Position numbers and translations under genes: made by a program. This document shows, piece by piece, positions 36,845-46,499 of a stretch of DNA of 64,000 bases. The notes beneath the pieces were generated by a model, which saw only the letters and a list, made by a program, of their open reading frames with translations, made no database searches and was not told the origin of the DNA. Numbering within the stretch: the first letter of the stretch is position 1; every line of letters begins with the position of its first letter. This DNA is from Streptomyces achromogenes (GTDB taxonomy: Bacteria; Actinomycetota; Actinomycetes; Streptomycetales; Streptomycetaceae), in assembly GCF_030816715.1 (NCBI RefSeq), contig NZ_JAUSYH010000001.1, positions 2,976,001 to 3,040,000 on the forward strand, given 5' to 3'.

Positions 36845-37761
36845 GCCTGCCCCCAGCACGTGTCGTCGGTCACCTTCTGCGAGAGGTCTCCCATGGCCTG
36901 CCAGGTCTCGAGGTTGGCGATCCTGCTGTCGTACACGTCCTCGTCGGTGATGAGGCGCTCCTGCCACTGCAGGACGGGTTCCAGCGGAATGGACGCCAGC
37001 ACTCTGGTCCTGCCGACACGCTGGGCGGCGGCGAGCTCCTCGAGCTCCCTGTCGCAGTACCGCATCCAGGCGTACTGCGCGGGCGACACCTGCGACCACA
37101 TGGGCGCCTCCAGCACGGGGACGGCCGCCCGGACGAAACGGATCGAGCCGGTGAGCTCGTCGATCGGGTGGCCCATGGCCCTGCCCGTCTCCAGGATGCC
37201 CTGTCTGCCGTAGACGAGTTCGGCCGCCGCCGTCACATGCTGGTGGGTCCAGCGGTGGTAGACGAGCCAGCGGTGCTTCAGCCTTCCGAGCCCGCCGCGA
37301 GGCGAGGTGGCGGTGAGCGCGAGCTCCATCGCATAGCTGCGCCCGGCGCTCAAGTCCACCACGACGATGTCGAATTCGCGTTTCAGTCTCAGCAGGAGGT
37401 CGACGCAGCGTTGGAGGTTCTCCTCGTCGGTGACGAATTCCCCGCCGGTGCGGTCGCCTGGGATCAGGACAAGCCGGCCGGATGCGCCGGGCCGGGAACG
37501 CAGGGCGGGGTGTTCGGTGCGGGCCCAGACGTCGAAACGCAGGGGCTCCCCGACGGCGCCCCGCAGATAGGCGTGCAGTCCGCGCCCTTCGGCCTCGGCC
37601 AGGGCGTCGGGCACGTGGAACACAGCGGCGGCGGTGGGCGATCCGAAGTCGAAGTCCAGGAAGCAGACGTCGTCCCCGCTCAGTGCGCGGTGGTAGGCGA
37701 GGTTGGCACTGGTCACCGAGCGGCCGGTGCCTCCCTTGTCGGAGGCGGCGAAGAGGAGCAC
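36841..37761 (-). CDS. SCO2523-family variant P-loop ATPase (ParA/MinD-like)
   Basis: 306 residues with the SIMIBI/ParA fold. The deviant Walker A region reads SDKGGTGRS (residues 7-15). The signature Lys is kept at K9, but the usual GK[ST] Lys is Arg14. FLDFDFGSP at 34-42 is the switch I/Walker A' strand. FDIVVVDLSAGRS at 130-142 is the Walker B equivalent. Proteins of this class polymerise, position complexes or switch on membranes. Without the second Lys, hydrolysis may be slow or absent. The GTG start at 37761 lies three bases after the stop of the SCO2524-like gene, and the end overlaps the SCO2522-like gene. Confidence 0.78.
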   Translation of the reverse strand: MLLFAASDKGGTGRSVTSANLAYHRALSGDDVCFLDFDFGSPTAAAVFHVPDALAEAEGRGLHAYLRGAVGEPLRFDVWARTEHPALRSRPGASGRLVLIPGDRTGGEFVTDEENLQRCVDLLLRLKREFDIVVVDLSAGRSYAMELALTATSPRGGLGRLKHRWLVYHRWTHQHVTAAAELVYGRQGILETGRAMGHPIDELTGSIRFVRAAVPVLEAPMWSQVSPAQYAWMRYCDRELEELAAAQRVGRTRVLASIPLEPVLQWQERLITDEDVYDSRIANLETWQAMGDLSQKVTDDTCWGQA

Positions 37762-37764
37762 GGC

Positions 37765-39609
37765 TCACACCCCCCGGGCGCGGGCGAGGCTGTCGAGCCG
37801 CTCGAGGACTCCGAGTACCAGCGCGAAGGCGGTGCCGGGCTGTACCTCGACCAACTGGCGGGCCCGGCGGAGGTCTGCCTCGATGCTCCTGATCTCCTCC
37901 CCCTGAGGGCTCCTGGGGGCGGGGGCGGGATGTTCCTCCTGTTCCCTGCCGAGGAGGTGGGCCGCCTCGCTGATCGTGTCCCGTGCCAGCTGGGACAGCT
38001 GGACGCTGGGGTTCGCAGGCTGGTCGTAGAGCTTGTGGGCGGCGACCATGCACTCGGTGACGCGCTCGGTGAGGTTCCAGGACAAGGGTCCCTGGCGAAC
38101 GGGTGCCGGAGGATGGGCCGCCGGCACGTCGTCCCAGAGGCCGACGCCTTCACCCTCCTTGATACGACGCGCCCAGACGTGGTCGAGGATCGTCTCGGCG
38201 AGTCTGTGCAGGCGGTCCACTGAGGGGATGTCCCGTGACAGGGCACACAGTTGGACGGTCCGTTTGAGCAGCTGGGTGGAGAAGTCGTTCATCGTCCACG
38301 TCATGGCCGGCCCCAGGGATTCGCTGCCGAGCAGCGGCATGGTGACCCCGGGGCTGTGCAGGCCGATCGCCGGGGCGGCCCGGCTGGCGCCGCCGGTGAT
38401 CCCGCCGCGTTCGGCGAGGCGTTCCACGACGCCGATGATGCGGCGGAGATCGTGGTCGCTGGTGGGGCCGCGCATCCGGTCGTGAACGAGGACGGAGACG
38501 ACGGTGAGCGAGAAGTACTCCGACTCCAACTGCTGGAGCGTGGTGCGCCAGGGGATGTCCTCCAGCGGCCAGACGTCGTCGTCGAAGCGGGCGATGGCGG
38601 ACCAGTACTGCTGGGTGAGTTCCCACCGCAACCGCAGGGCGTCGCTCAGTTTCTGCTGTTCGGCGGTGAGCAGGCCGAGGACGAGGGTGCGTTCGGAGAA
38701 GAGGTCGATGATGCCGTCGAGGGCGACGACGGTGAAGTGGAGGTAGGGCACGGGGCGGGCGACGCCCTGGGGTTGTCCGCCGACGGCCCGGGCGGTCTCC
38801 GGCGCCAGGTCGATCTCGGGTGCGCCTTTCACCACGCTCCACGCCCAGCCGCACTCGAACAGACGCCGTTCGTCGCGTAGTTGGTCTCGGACGTCGGCGT
38901 CGAGGCCGAGCCTGAGGCTCTCGGTGATCACCGCGCGCAGCGAGGTGAAGCGGCGCTGGAAGCGCTGCAGGACCTGACGGTCGGAGAGTCGGCCCCGGCC
39001 GAGCAGTCGGGCGAGTGCCTGCCCCTGGTCGGAGGCGATGTCGACGACGTCGACGGTGAAGGAGCGCAGCAGGCCCACCATGGCGGCGGTGAGTCGCACG
39101 CCGGCGTCCTCCCTGAGCCGGTCGATACGGGCCAGCGTGGACCCCCTCCTGGTCCCGGCCCGGTAGACCTGGCAGAAGGCGAGGGTGGCCAGGCACAGAC
39201 TCACCGACATGGAGTAGGAGTCGACGACGTCCGCCTTCCGCTGTTCCGCGGACAGCTGCTGTCGGGGATCGGCCGGGGCGAAGTAGTGGCCGCCGGCGAA
39301 GACGGGCCCGTTCTCGTCGCGATGCCTGTCCATGAAGTCGCCGAGGATCTCGACGAGTCGTGCGGGGATGTCGCCGACGTCGCCCACGTTCTTCAGTGCC
39401 TTCGCCACATCCGGCTCCGTGACGTCCGGGGTGTCGAGGCGGAACGCCTGGATCTCGGTGGCGGGGTAGAGAAGGCAGAGCAGCCGCTCCGCGTCGGCCA
39501 CACTGCTACAGCCGCCCCACTCCCCCCACGACCACTCCCCGCCGTCGAAGGAGTGCCGGGCGACGGCCTGCCACATGTCCAGCAGATGCTGACGTGGCTT
39601 GATCTGCAC
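37765..39609 (-). CDS. SCO2524-family large soluble protein
   Basis: 614 residues, mostly helical, no signal peptide or membrane helix. The N-terminus QIKPRQHLLDMWQAVARHSFDG and WSWGEWGG contain a cluster of Trp. A middle segment has WELTQQYWSAIARFDDDVWPLED. The C-terminal ~70 residues look like a helical tail (EEIRSIEADLRRARQLVEV). No catalytic signature is visible. The start is GTG at 39609, six bases after AGGGGG. GTG 39624 is in frame, but its ribosome site would be further off. Three-base spacing to the variant P-loop gene suggests tight co-translation and a complex. Function unknown. Confidence 0.68.
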   Translation of the reverse strand: MQIKPRQHLLDMWQAVARHSFDGGEWSWGEWGGCSSVADAERLLCLLYPATEIQAFRLDTPDVTEPDVAKALKNVGDVGDIPARLVEILGDFMDRHRDENGPVFAGGHYFAPADPRQQLSAEQRKADVVDSYSMSVSLCLATLAFCQVYRAGTRRGSTLARIDRLREDAGVRLTAAMVGLLRSFTVDVVDIASDQGQALARLLGRGRLSDRQVLQRFQRRFTSLRAVITESLRLGLDADVRDQLRDERRLFECGWAWSVVKGAPEIDLAPETARAVGGQPQGVARPVPYLHFTVVALDGIIDLFSERTLVLGLLTAEQQKLSDALRLRWELTQQYWSAIARFDDDVWPLEDIPWRTTLQQLESEYFSLTVVSVLVHDRMRGPTSDHDLRRIIGVVERLAERGGITGGASRAAPAIGLHSPGVTMPLLGSESLGPAMTWTMNDFSTQLLKRTVQLCALSRDIPSVDRLHRLAETILDHVWARRIKEGEGVGLWDDVPAAHPPAPVRQGPLSWNLTERVTECMVAAHKLYDQPANPSVQLSQLARDTISEAAHLLGREQEEHPAPAPRSPQGEEIRSIEADLRRARQLVEVQPGTAFALVLGVLERLDSLARARGV

Positions 39610-39653
39610 TCTGTGCCCCCTCACAGATCTCTTCGTCCCGCCGGAAGGGCCGC

Positions 39654-40433
39654 TCAGGATTTACCCGTTCGACGGAAACCGCAAGCAAGGATCATGGACG
39701 TGTAACCCGGTCGCACCTCCCCCGGCTCGCCGACCCGGTATATCCGCAGACTCTCGGCGTACCCATTGATGCTCTCCCGGATGTCGGATTCTCCGACGTC
39801 GCACGCGGGAAAGGGGGTTTCTCCCACCCAGTAGCCCTCGGAGTGTTCCATGAACGCCGCCGCGAAGGGCGCGCCCGGGGTGAGGGATCGCAAAAAACAC
39901 TCGACACCCTCGTAAAACTCCTCGTAGGAGGAGGAGAGGGATTCCGCAACGAAGAACATGGTCCCGATCTGCCACTGCCCCGGCCGGTCGACCAGCGCGA
40001 AGATGTCGCCCTGTTCGACCCGGGCGACCTCACCGAACCGTTCCCACGGCCCGTCGGCCATCTCGGCATAGGCGTCGTCCAGGCACAACTCCCGCCAGAA
40101 GGCGTCCCAGCCGTGGTCGTGCCGGTCGAACTGCTGCTTCAGATAGTGCAGGTTCGGCGTCGACCGGTCGAGCAAGGTGATCTCGTCACACCAGGGGAGC
40201 ATCGTGAACGTCGGATAGAGATTGGCGCCGGCGCCGACATCCACGCCCCGGACCCGCAGTCCCGGGAATCCGCGGAAATGATCACTGAAGTGGGTGCGGA
40301 CGATCGACATGATCTCCGCGTCGACCGGGAGCACGGTGCGATAGTTCTTCCGGACGTAGTCCACGGGGTCGAAGGCGTCCCATTGCGCCTCCGCGTTCAA
40401 CTGCGCCGGTTTTCCCGATGATCCGAAAGACAT
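39654..40433 (-). CDS. SCO2525-family SAM-dependent methyltransferase (NNMT/PNMT-like)
   Basis: 259 residues, Rossmann-fold methyltransferase of the NNMT/PNMT/TEMT type. Motif I is RGVDVGAGANLYPTFTM (about 62-78). The acidic end of strand 2 is LLDRSTPNLHYLKQ (D89). The motif IV region is GTMFFVAESLSSSYEEFYEG, closely matching the family pattern. The C-terminus has YTSMILACGFRR. It should methylate a small molecule or an N-terminal group using SAM; substrate unknown. First gene of the minus-strand operon, with the 80-bp promoter gap shared with the divergent GNAT gene. ATG at 40433; only a G-rich weak ribosome site. Confidence 0.8.
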   Translation of the reverse strand: MSFGSSGKPAQLNAEAQWDAFDPVDYVRKNYRTVLPVDAEIMSIVRTHFSDHFRGFPGLRVRGVDVGAGANLYPTFTMLPWCDEITLLDRSTPNLHYLKQQFDRHDHGWDAFWRELCLDDAYAEMADGPWERFGEVARVEQGDIFALVDRPGQWQIGTMFFVAESLSSSYEEFYEGVECFLRSLTPGAPFAAAFMEHSEGYWVGETPFPACDVGESDIRESINGYAESLRIYRVGEPGEVRPGYTSMILACGFRRTGKS

Positions 40434-40513
40434 GCCCCACGGTATCAACAGGGTCGATCTCTGACCTCTGTTGAATCCCGATCGCTTTATGAGAGCGGAG
40501 GCACAGGGGGCGC

Positions 40514-41050
40514 ATGGCAGCACTCGATGTGACCGGGTTGATCCCGGTACTTGAACGGCCCGGATCACTGGGCAATTCTGGTTCGATGCCAGCGACTCGC
40601 CCGTCCCTACGGGTACGCACAGCCCTCGAGCAGGACATGTCCGACATCGTCCTACTGGACCGTGAGGTCTTTCCCGACCTGCCCTACCCCTACTTCGTCC
40701 TGCGCCAGCTCCTCGACGCCTTCAAGGAACACATGTTCGTGGTCCACGACGGCGACCGCCTGTGTGGATACGTGCTGGCCACACCGCCGAGCGAGGGGCA
40801 GAGCTGGATCCTGACCCTGGGCGTCGCACCCGGCATGCGCCATCGCGGGCTGGGCCGGCAGCTGATGAGGGAGGCGCTGGACCGTCTGCGGGCCGAAGGC
40901 GCGCGCACCGCCCGTCTCGGGGTGAGACCGGAGAACGTCACCGCCATCAGGCTCTACATCTCCCTGGGGTTCGCCCCCGACCCAGGCGGCCCCCGCTCCG
41001 ACTACTTCGGCCCCGGCGAGGACCGGCTGCTCATGACGTTGGCTCTGTGA
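40514..41050 (+). CDS. GNAT-family N-acetyltransferase
   Basis: 178 residues from ATG 40514, which follows GGAGG and AGGGGG. An internal ATG at 40586 would give the compact 154-residue GNAT core but has no ribosome site. Features are the LRVRTALEQDMSDIVLLDREVF opening and the acetyl-CoA loop VAPGMRHRGLGRQLM (Q/RxxGxG/A), followed by ARLGVRPENVTAIRLYISLGF, as in RimI-type enzymes. It diverges from the SCO2525-like methyltransferase and could share its regulation. The 3' end overlaps the convergent phosphatase gene by 20 bases. Substrate unknown. Confidence 0.85.
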   Translation: MAALDVTGLIPVLERPGSLGNSGSMPATRPSLRVRTALEQDMSDIVLLDREVFPDLPYPYFVLRQLLDAFKEHMFVVHDGDRLCGYVLATPPSEGQSWILTLGVAPGMRHRGLGRQLMREALDRLRAEGARTARLGVRPENVTAIRLYISLGFAPDPGGPRSDYFGPGEDRLLMTLAL

Positions 41051-41492
41051 GAGCGCCGAACCGCCGTACGTAGCGGCGTTGCCACGGCGTTTCCACCGCA
41101 TGGCGGTCGTAGTGGTGGCGGACGAAGTCGACCGCCGCCTTCGGGGGGACGCCGTCCAGGACGGCCAGGCAGGCGAGGGCGGTGCCGGTGCGGCCGCGGC
41201 CGCCCGCGCAGGCGATCTCCACGCGTTCGCCGGCCGCCCGGCGCCACGCCTCGGTGAGGGCCGCGCGGGCGTCCGCACGGTCGGCGGGGAGGCGGAAGTC
41301 GGGCCAGCGGACCCAGCGGGACTCCCAGGACGTCACCGGAGGGCGCCGGCCCAGGAGGTAGAGGGCGTAGGCGGGGACGGGCGCCGCCGGGTCGAGGGGG
41401 CGGCGCAGGCCGCGGCCCCGGATCAGCCGGCCGGAGGGCAGGGCGAGCACTCCGGGGGCGTCCTCACTCCAGGCCCATGTGTCCTTCTGCAT
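41031..41492 (-). CDS. Protein-tyrosine phosphatase-like protein
   Basis: 153 residues. The catalytic loop is CAGGRGRTG (C-x5-R-T), in the usual place before helix ALACLAVLDG. Upstream sequence WVRWPDFRLPADRADARAAL gives the general-acid Asp region. It is a compact DSP/PTP-fold phosphatase, probably acting on phosphotyrosine or another phosphoester. No signal or membrane segment. The ATG at 41492 lies two bases after GGAG. A GTG at 41495 is also in frame. It diverges from the sigma factor gene. Confidence 0.85.
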   Translation of the reverse strand: MQKDTWAWSEDAPGVLALPSGRLIRGRGLRRPLDPAAPVPAYALYLLGRRPPVTSWESRWVRWPDFRLPADRADARAALTEAWRRAAGERVEIACAGGRGRTGTALACLAVLDGVPPKAAVDFVRHHYDRHAVETPWQRRYVRRFGALTEPTS

Positions 41493-41572
41493 CACTCCAT
41501 TCCAACGCGTTGGCCGGGACCGGGCAACCGATTCGGGTCCGCCGGTGGTCTGGGGGGCGAGGAGGGTGCTTG

Positions 41573-42175
41573 ATGCAGGCCGAACAAGAGGACCGGTTCC
41601 ACGAGTTCGTCAGAGCGCGGTGGTCCCGGCTCGTGCGAACCGCGTATCTGCTCACGGGCGACGTCCACCACGCGGAGGATCTGACGCAGACCGCGCTGGC
41701 CAAGGCGTACCGGTCGTGGCGGCGGATATCGCGCAGCGACAGCCCGGAGGCGTACGTGCGGCGGATGCTGGTCACGTGCAACAGCGACCGGTTCCGCAAG
41801 CGGCGGGTCACCGAGGCGCTGACCGCGGCTCCGCCGGACCGGGCAGGGCTCGACGAGGGCGCGGGGCAGGTGGAGGAGCGTGGCTCGCTGCTCGCCGGAC
41901 TCGCCCAACTGCCGCCCAGGCAACGAGCGGTGGTGGTGCTCCGGTACTGGGAGGACCTCTCCGAGGCGGAGGTGGCCGAGGTGCTCGGCTGCTCGACCGG
42001 CACGGTCAAGAGCCAGGCGTCGAAGGGCCTGGCGAAGTTGCGCACGTATCCGGGACTGTCCGCGGGCCGCACGCCGACGGGCGGTCGGGGGCAGGCAGAG
42101 CAAGGAGAGCGGGGAGACAGCGGTGAACGAGACAGGCGGGCACGAGGACTTCGGGTTCGAGGCGCGGATGCGTGA
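41573..42175 (+). CDS. SigE-type ECF sigma factor
   Basis: 200 residues, the Streptomyces SigE-like ECF group (ECF41/SigE-family style). Region 2 is FVRARWSRLVRTAYLLTGDVHHAEDLTQTALAKAYRSW (shown only as the location, about residues 12-49). Region 4 is LPPRQRAVVVLRYWEDLSEAEVAEVLGCS with GTVKSQASKGLAKLR (about 112-155). The start is ATG at 41573, seven bases after GAGGAGGG. The last ~40 residues are polar and extend over the start of the next gene by 53 bases, so the membrane partner is made in a coupled way. It directs RNA polymerase to an unknown regulon. Confidence 0.88.
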   Translation: MQAEQEDRFHEFVRARWSRLVRTAYLLTGDVHHAEDLTQTALAKAYRSWRRISRSDSPEAYVRRMLVTCNSDRFRKRRVTEALTAAPPDRAGLDEGAGQVEERGSLLAGLAQLPPRQRAVVVLRYWEDLSEAEVAEVLGCSTGTVKSQASKGLAKLRTYPGLSAGRTPTGGRGQAEQGERGDSGERDRRARGLRVRGADA

Positions 42176-43070
42176 GCTGCTCGCGGAGGACGCGTACACC
42201 ATCAGCCCGTCCCCGGCGCCGTACCCGGCGATCCGGCAGCGGGGACTGGCCGAACGGCGGCGGCGCGTGGCGCTGACCGGAGCGGTGCTGGCGACGCTGG
42301 CCGCCGTGCCGGTGGGGGCGTACGCCGTGGCCGGCGGGAGCGGGGGGCGGAGCTCCACGGCGGCGCCGCAGGCGTCGGCGAGCGTCCGGGGCGGCACGAC
42401 GGCGACCCCGGGCACGACGCCGGGCACGACGCCGGGCACGACGGCGGGCCGCGACGTCTCCGGGCCCGCGCGGCCGGCCACGGCCGGTCAGCTGCTGGAC
42501 GGGATCACCTTCGCGCAGGCGGCGGACGGGCTGGCGGCCTGCCTGAAGGCGGAGGGCGGGACGAAGGCCCGTCTGGGCAAGGCCGAGGACTACCGGATCA
42601 TCCTGGCCGCGAAGAGCACGGGCGACTCCAACGCCCCCGGTGACGGCTTCCACGTCGTCGGCGTGAAGGAGCAGCCGGCCGGCTTCCGGGTGGTGTGCGA
42701 CATCGAGGACGGCGTGGGCTCCGGCATCAGCGTCAGTTCGAGCGACGCGAACTCGGCGGACGCGGGCGTGGTCGTGCCCGATGTCAACGGCGGTGCCCTG
42801 TACCAGCAGTCGTTCATCGACAAGGGGCGCTGGAAGCTGCCGTTCCGCTGGGCGGCCATCGGCACCGTCGAGCCGTCGGTGGCCAAGGTGACCGTCTCCT
42901 ACGGCGACGCCGGCCCGGTCGCCGCCGTCCTCGACCACGGCTGGTTCGTGGCCGCGGGGATGCTGGACCAGCAGGTCACCCTGGCCCCGCACGTGGAGGG
43001 TTACGACGGCGCGGGCAAGCTCGTCTACGATTCCGACACGGACCGCACATACCAACGCACGCTGCCGTAG
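42123..43070 (+). CDS. Single-pass membrane protein, putative partner of the sigma factor
   Basis: 315 residues. The N-terminal ~45 residues are cytoplasmic, with FEARMRELLAEDAYTI as a possible sigma contact. One membrane helix at ~50-70 (VALTGAVLATLAAVPVGAYAV) is followed by a TTPG-repeat linker from a 12-bp DNA repeat, and then a ~200-residue extracytoplasmic domain with two Cys. That layout matches SigE-associated membrane proteins found behind such sigma genes. No clear zinc anti-sigma motif is present, so anti-sigma function is only inferred. The start is GTG at 42123 after GGGGAGAC. It overlaps the sigma gene by 53 bases in another frame. Confidence 0.75.
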   Translation: MNETGGHEDFGFEARMRELLAEDAYTISPSPAPYPAIRQRGLAERRRRVALTGAVLATLAAVPVGAYAVAGGSGGRSSTAAPQASASVRGGTTATPGTTPGTTPGTTAGRDVSGPARPATAGQLLDGITFAQAADGLAACLKAEGGTKARLGKAEDYRIILAAKSTGDSNAPGDGFHVVGVKEQPAGFRVVCDIEDGVGSGISVSSSDANSADAGVVVPDVNGGALYQQSFIDKGRWKLPFRWAAIGTVEPSVAKVTVSYGDAGPVAAVLDHGWFVAAGMLDQQVTLAPHVEGYDGAGKLVYDSDTDRTYQRTLP

Positions 43071-43086
43071 CGGCCTGCGGCCGCGG

Positions 43087-43497
43087 TCACGTCCTGCCCG
43101 GGGTCACCAGTCCCGACTCGTAGGCACGATGACCGGTTGAGCCCGGTCCCGGGCGCCCAGCTCGCCCATGATGCGGCTGGGGTGGGTCTTGGCGGTGAGC
43201 GGGCTGAGGCTCAGCGTCTCGCCGATCTCGGTGTTGGTCAGCCCGCGGGCGACGAGGGCCAGCACCTCGCGTTCCCGCTCGGAGAGTCCCTCCGGTCCGC
43301 CGACGGCGGGTGGGCCGGAGGGGCCGCGCAGGAACCGGGCGATCAGCCGGGCGGTCGAGCCCGGGCGACAGCAGCGCCTCGCCGGCGGCGACCGTGCGGA
43401 TGGCATCCAGGAGTTCGGCGGGCCGGGTGTCCTTCACCAGGAAGCCGGAGGCGCCCGCGCGAAACGCCTCGACGATGTTCACGTCGGTGCCGGGCGC
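43087..43497 (-). pseudogene. Decayed NarL/LuxR-type response regulator
   Basis: Remnant of a two-component response regulator. The C-terminal end of a receiver domain (TDVNIVEAFRAGASGFLVKD, then ELLDAIRTVAAGEALLSPG) is in one frame. The LuxR HTH (LSEREREVLALVARGLTNTEIGE, LSPLTAKTH) is in a second. The last residues AYESGLVTPG return to the first. I read one extra base near 43368 and one missing base near 43126. The first ~80 receiver residues, including the phosphorylated Asp, are absent. No sensor kinase gene is next to it. Confidence 0.85.
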
Positions 43498-43553
43498 GGG
43501 GATTGCTCCCCGGGGAGTACCCCGGGCGCGTCAGGACGGTGTGGGCGGGTGGG

Positions 43554-44249
43554 TCAGGACGGTGTGCGAGCCGCGGCCAGGAGGCGGGTCACGTCGTCCG
43601 CGCAGATCGTCAGCGCCGCGCCCACCGTCGCGAGGACCTCGCGTTCGGCCGGGGTGTAGGGGCCGTCCGCGAGGGCGATGCGGGCGCCCTGCAGCAGGAT
43701 CGATTCGCGGCCGACCGGTGCGAGGTGGGGTGCGAGCGGGTCGAGGGCCTCGTGGAGCTCTATGGCCAGCCCGGGTCCGTAGGACTCGCCGTAGCTGCGG
43801 CCGGTGTCGGCGGCCAGCGCGTCGACGAGGGCGGCGAGCTGTTCCTCCGTGCAGTCGGCGAAGCCGGCCGCGCGCACCGCTCCGGCCGCCGTCTCGAGGG
43901 CGGTGCGGGCGCAGCCGCCGCCCGCGGACAGCACCGCGAGGGCGACGGTGTGGACGGCGTCGCGGAGCATCGCCGAGAAGCGGACGGTGGTGGGGTGGTC
44001 GAGGGCGTCGGCGCCGAAGTGCCGGTGGCAGGCCGCGCACTCGACGACGGGGCCGGTCTCGCCGCGCGGCAGGACGGGCACGCCGAGCACGGTGAAGCGG
44101 CGCTGGCCGGTCAGCCGCTGGTAGTTGCGGTCTCCGCCGCAGCCCGGGCAGAAGAACTCGCCATCGCCGACGGGTGTCCACGCGGTGCGGGTGCCCAGGA
44201 TGCGGGCACGCCTGGTGACACGGCCGTCTCGTCCCCGTTCTGGCAGCAC
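43554..44249 (-). CDS. TerB-like protein with N-terminal zinc ribbon
   Basis: 231 residues. The N-terminal part has two Cys pairs, FFCPGCGGDRNY and VECAACHRHFG (about residues 32-38 and 70-75), forming a probable zinc ribbon. The rest is an all-helical TerB-like domain with YGPGLAIELHEALDPLAP and the characteristic PYTPAEREVLATVGAAL near the C-terminus. TerB proteins are linked to tellurite resistance and envelope stress, but isolated actinobacterial copies have no proven role. The start is GTG at 44249, six bases after GGAGGTG. Stand-alone. Confidence 0.82.
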   Translation of the reverse strand: MLPERGRDGRVTRRARILGTRTAWTPVGDGEFFCPGCGGDRNYQRLTGQRRFTVLGVPVLPRGETGPVVECAACHRHFGADALDHPTTVRFSAMLRDAVHTVALAVLSAGGGCARTALETAAGAVRAAGFADCTEEQLAALVDALAADTGRSYGESYGPGLAIELHEALDPLAPHLAPVGRESILLQGARIALADGPYTPAEREVLATVGAALTICADDVTRLLAAARTPS

Positions 44250-44433
44250 GTCGCACCTCCATCAGCCGCGGCAACATCGCCGCATGCCCCCGTGATGTTA
44301 GCCACATCATTGAGGTGTAGTCAGCACCCGGGACGAGACCTCTCCGTGACCTTCACGGTCGGATGGCCGATATACGACGGGGCCCCGGCCGCCGAGTACG
44401 GCGACCGGGGCCTCGGACCACCGATGAGGATGG

Positions 44434-46431
<1,998 letters not shown>

Positions 46432-46499
46432 TCACCGTTTTTCACCGATCATGGTTGCCCGTAGTGACAGGTGGGTCACACAGTGCGAAGGTGCCGGTC

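Noticed and set aside
35858..38053. A 731-codon frame extending the SCO2522-like gene upstream
   Set aside because: The upstream part overlaps the ATPase and SCO2524-like genes in another frame. GTG at 36844 with a GTGA overlap is the credible start.
33848..40433. Anti-phage defence island
   Set aside because: None of the six proteins shows nuclease, helicase, reverse transcriptase, TIR or pore-forming features, and the block lies in conserved core chromosome.
43104..43406. LuxR-type HTH as a separate small intact gene
   Set aside because: Receiver-domain and C-terminal sequence continue in the other frame on both sides, so it is part of a frameshifted pseudogene.
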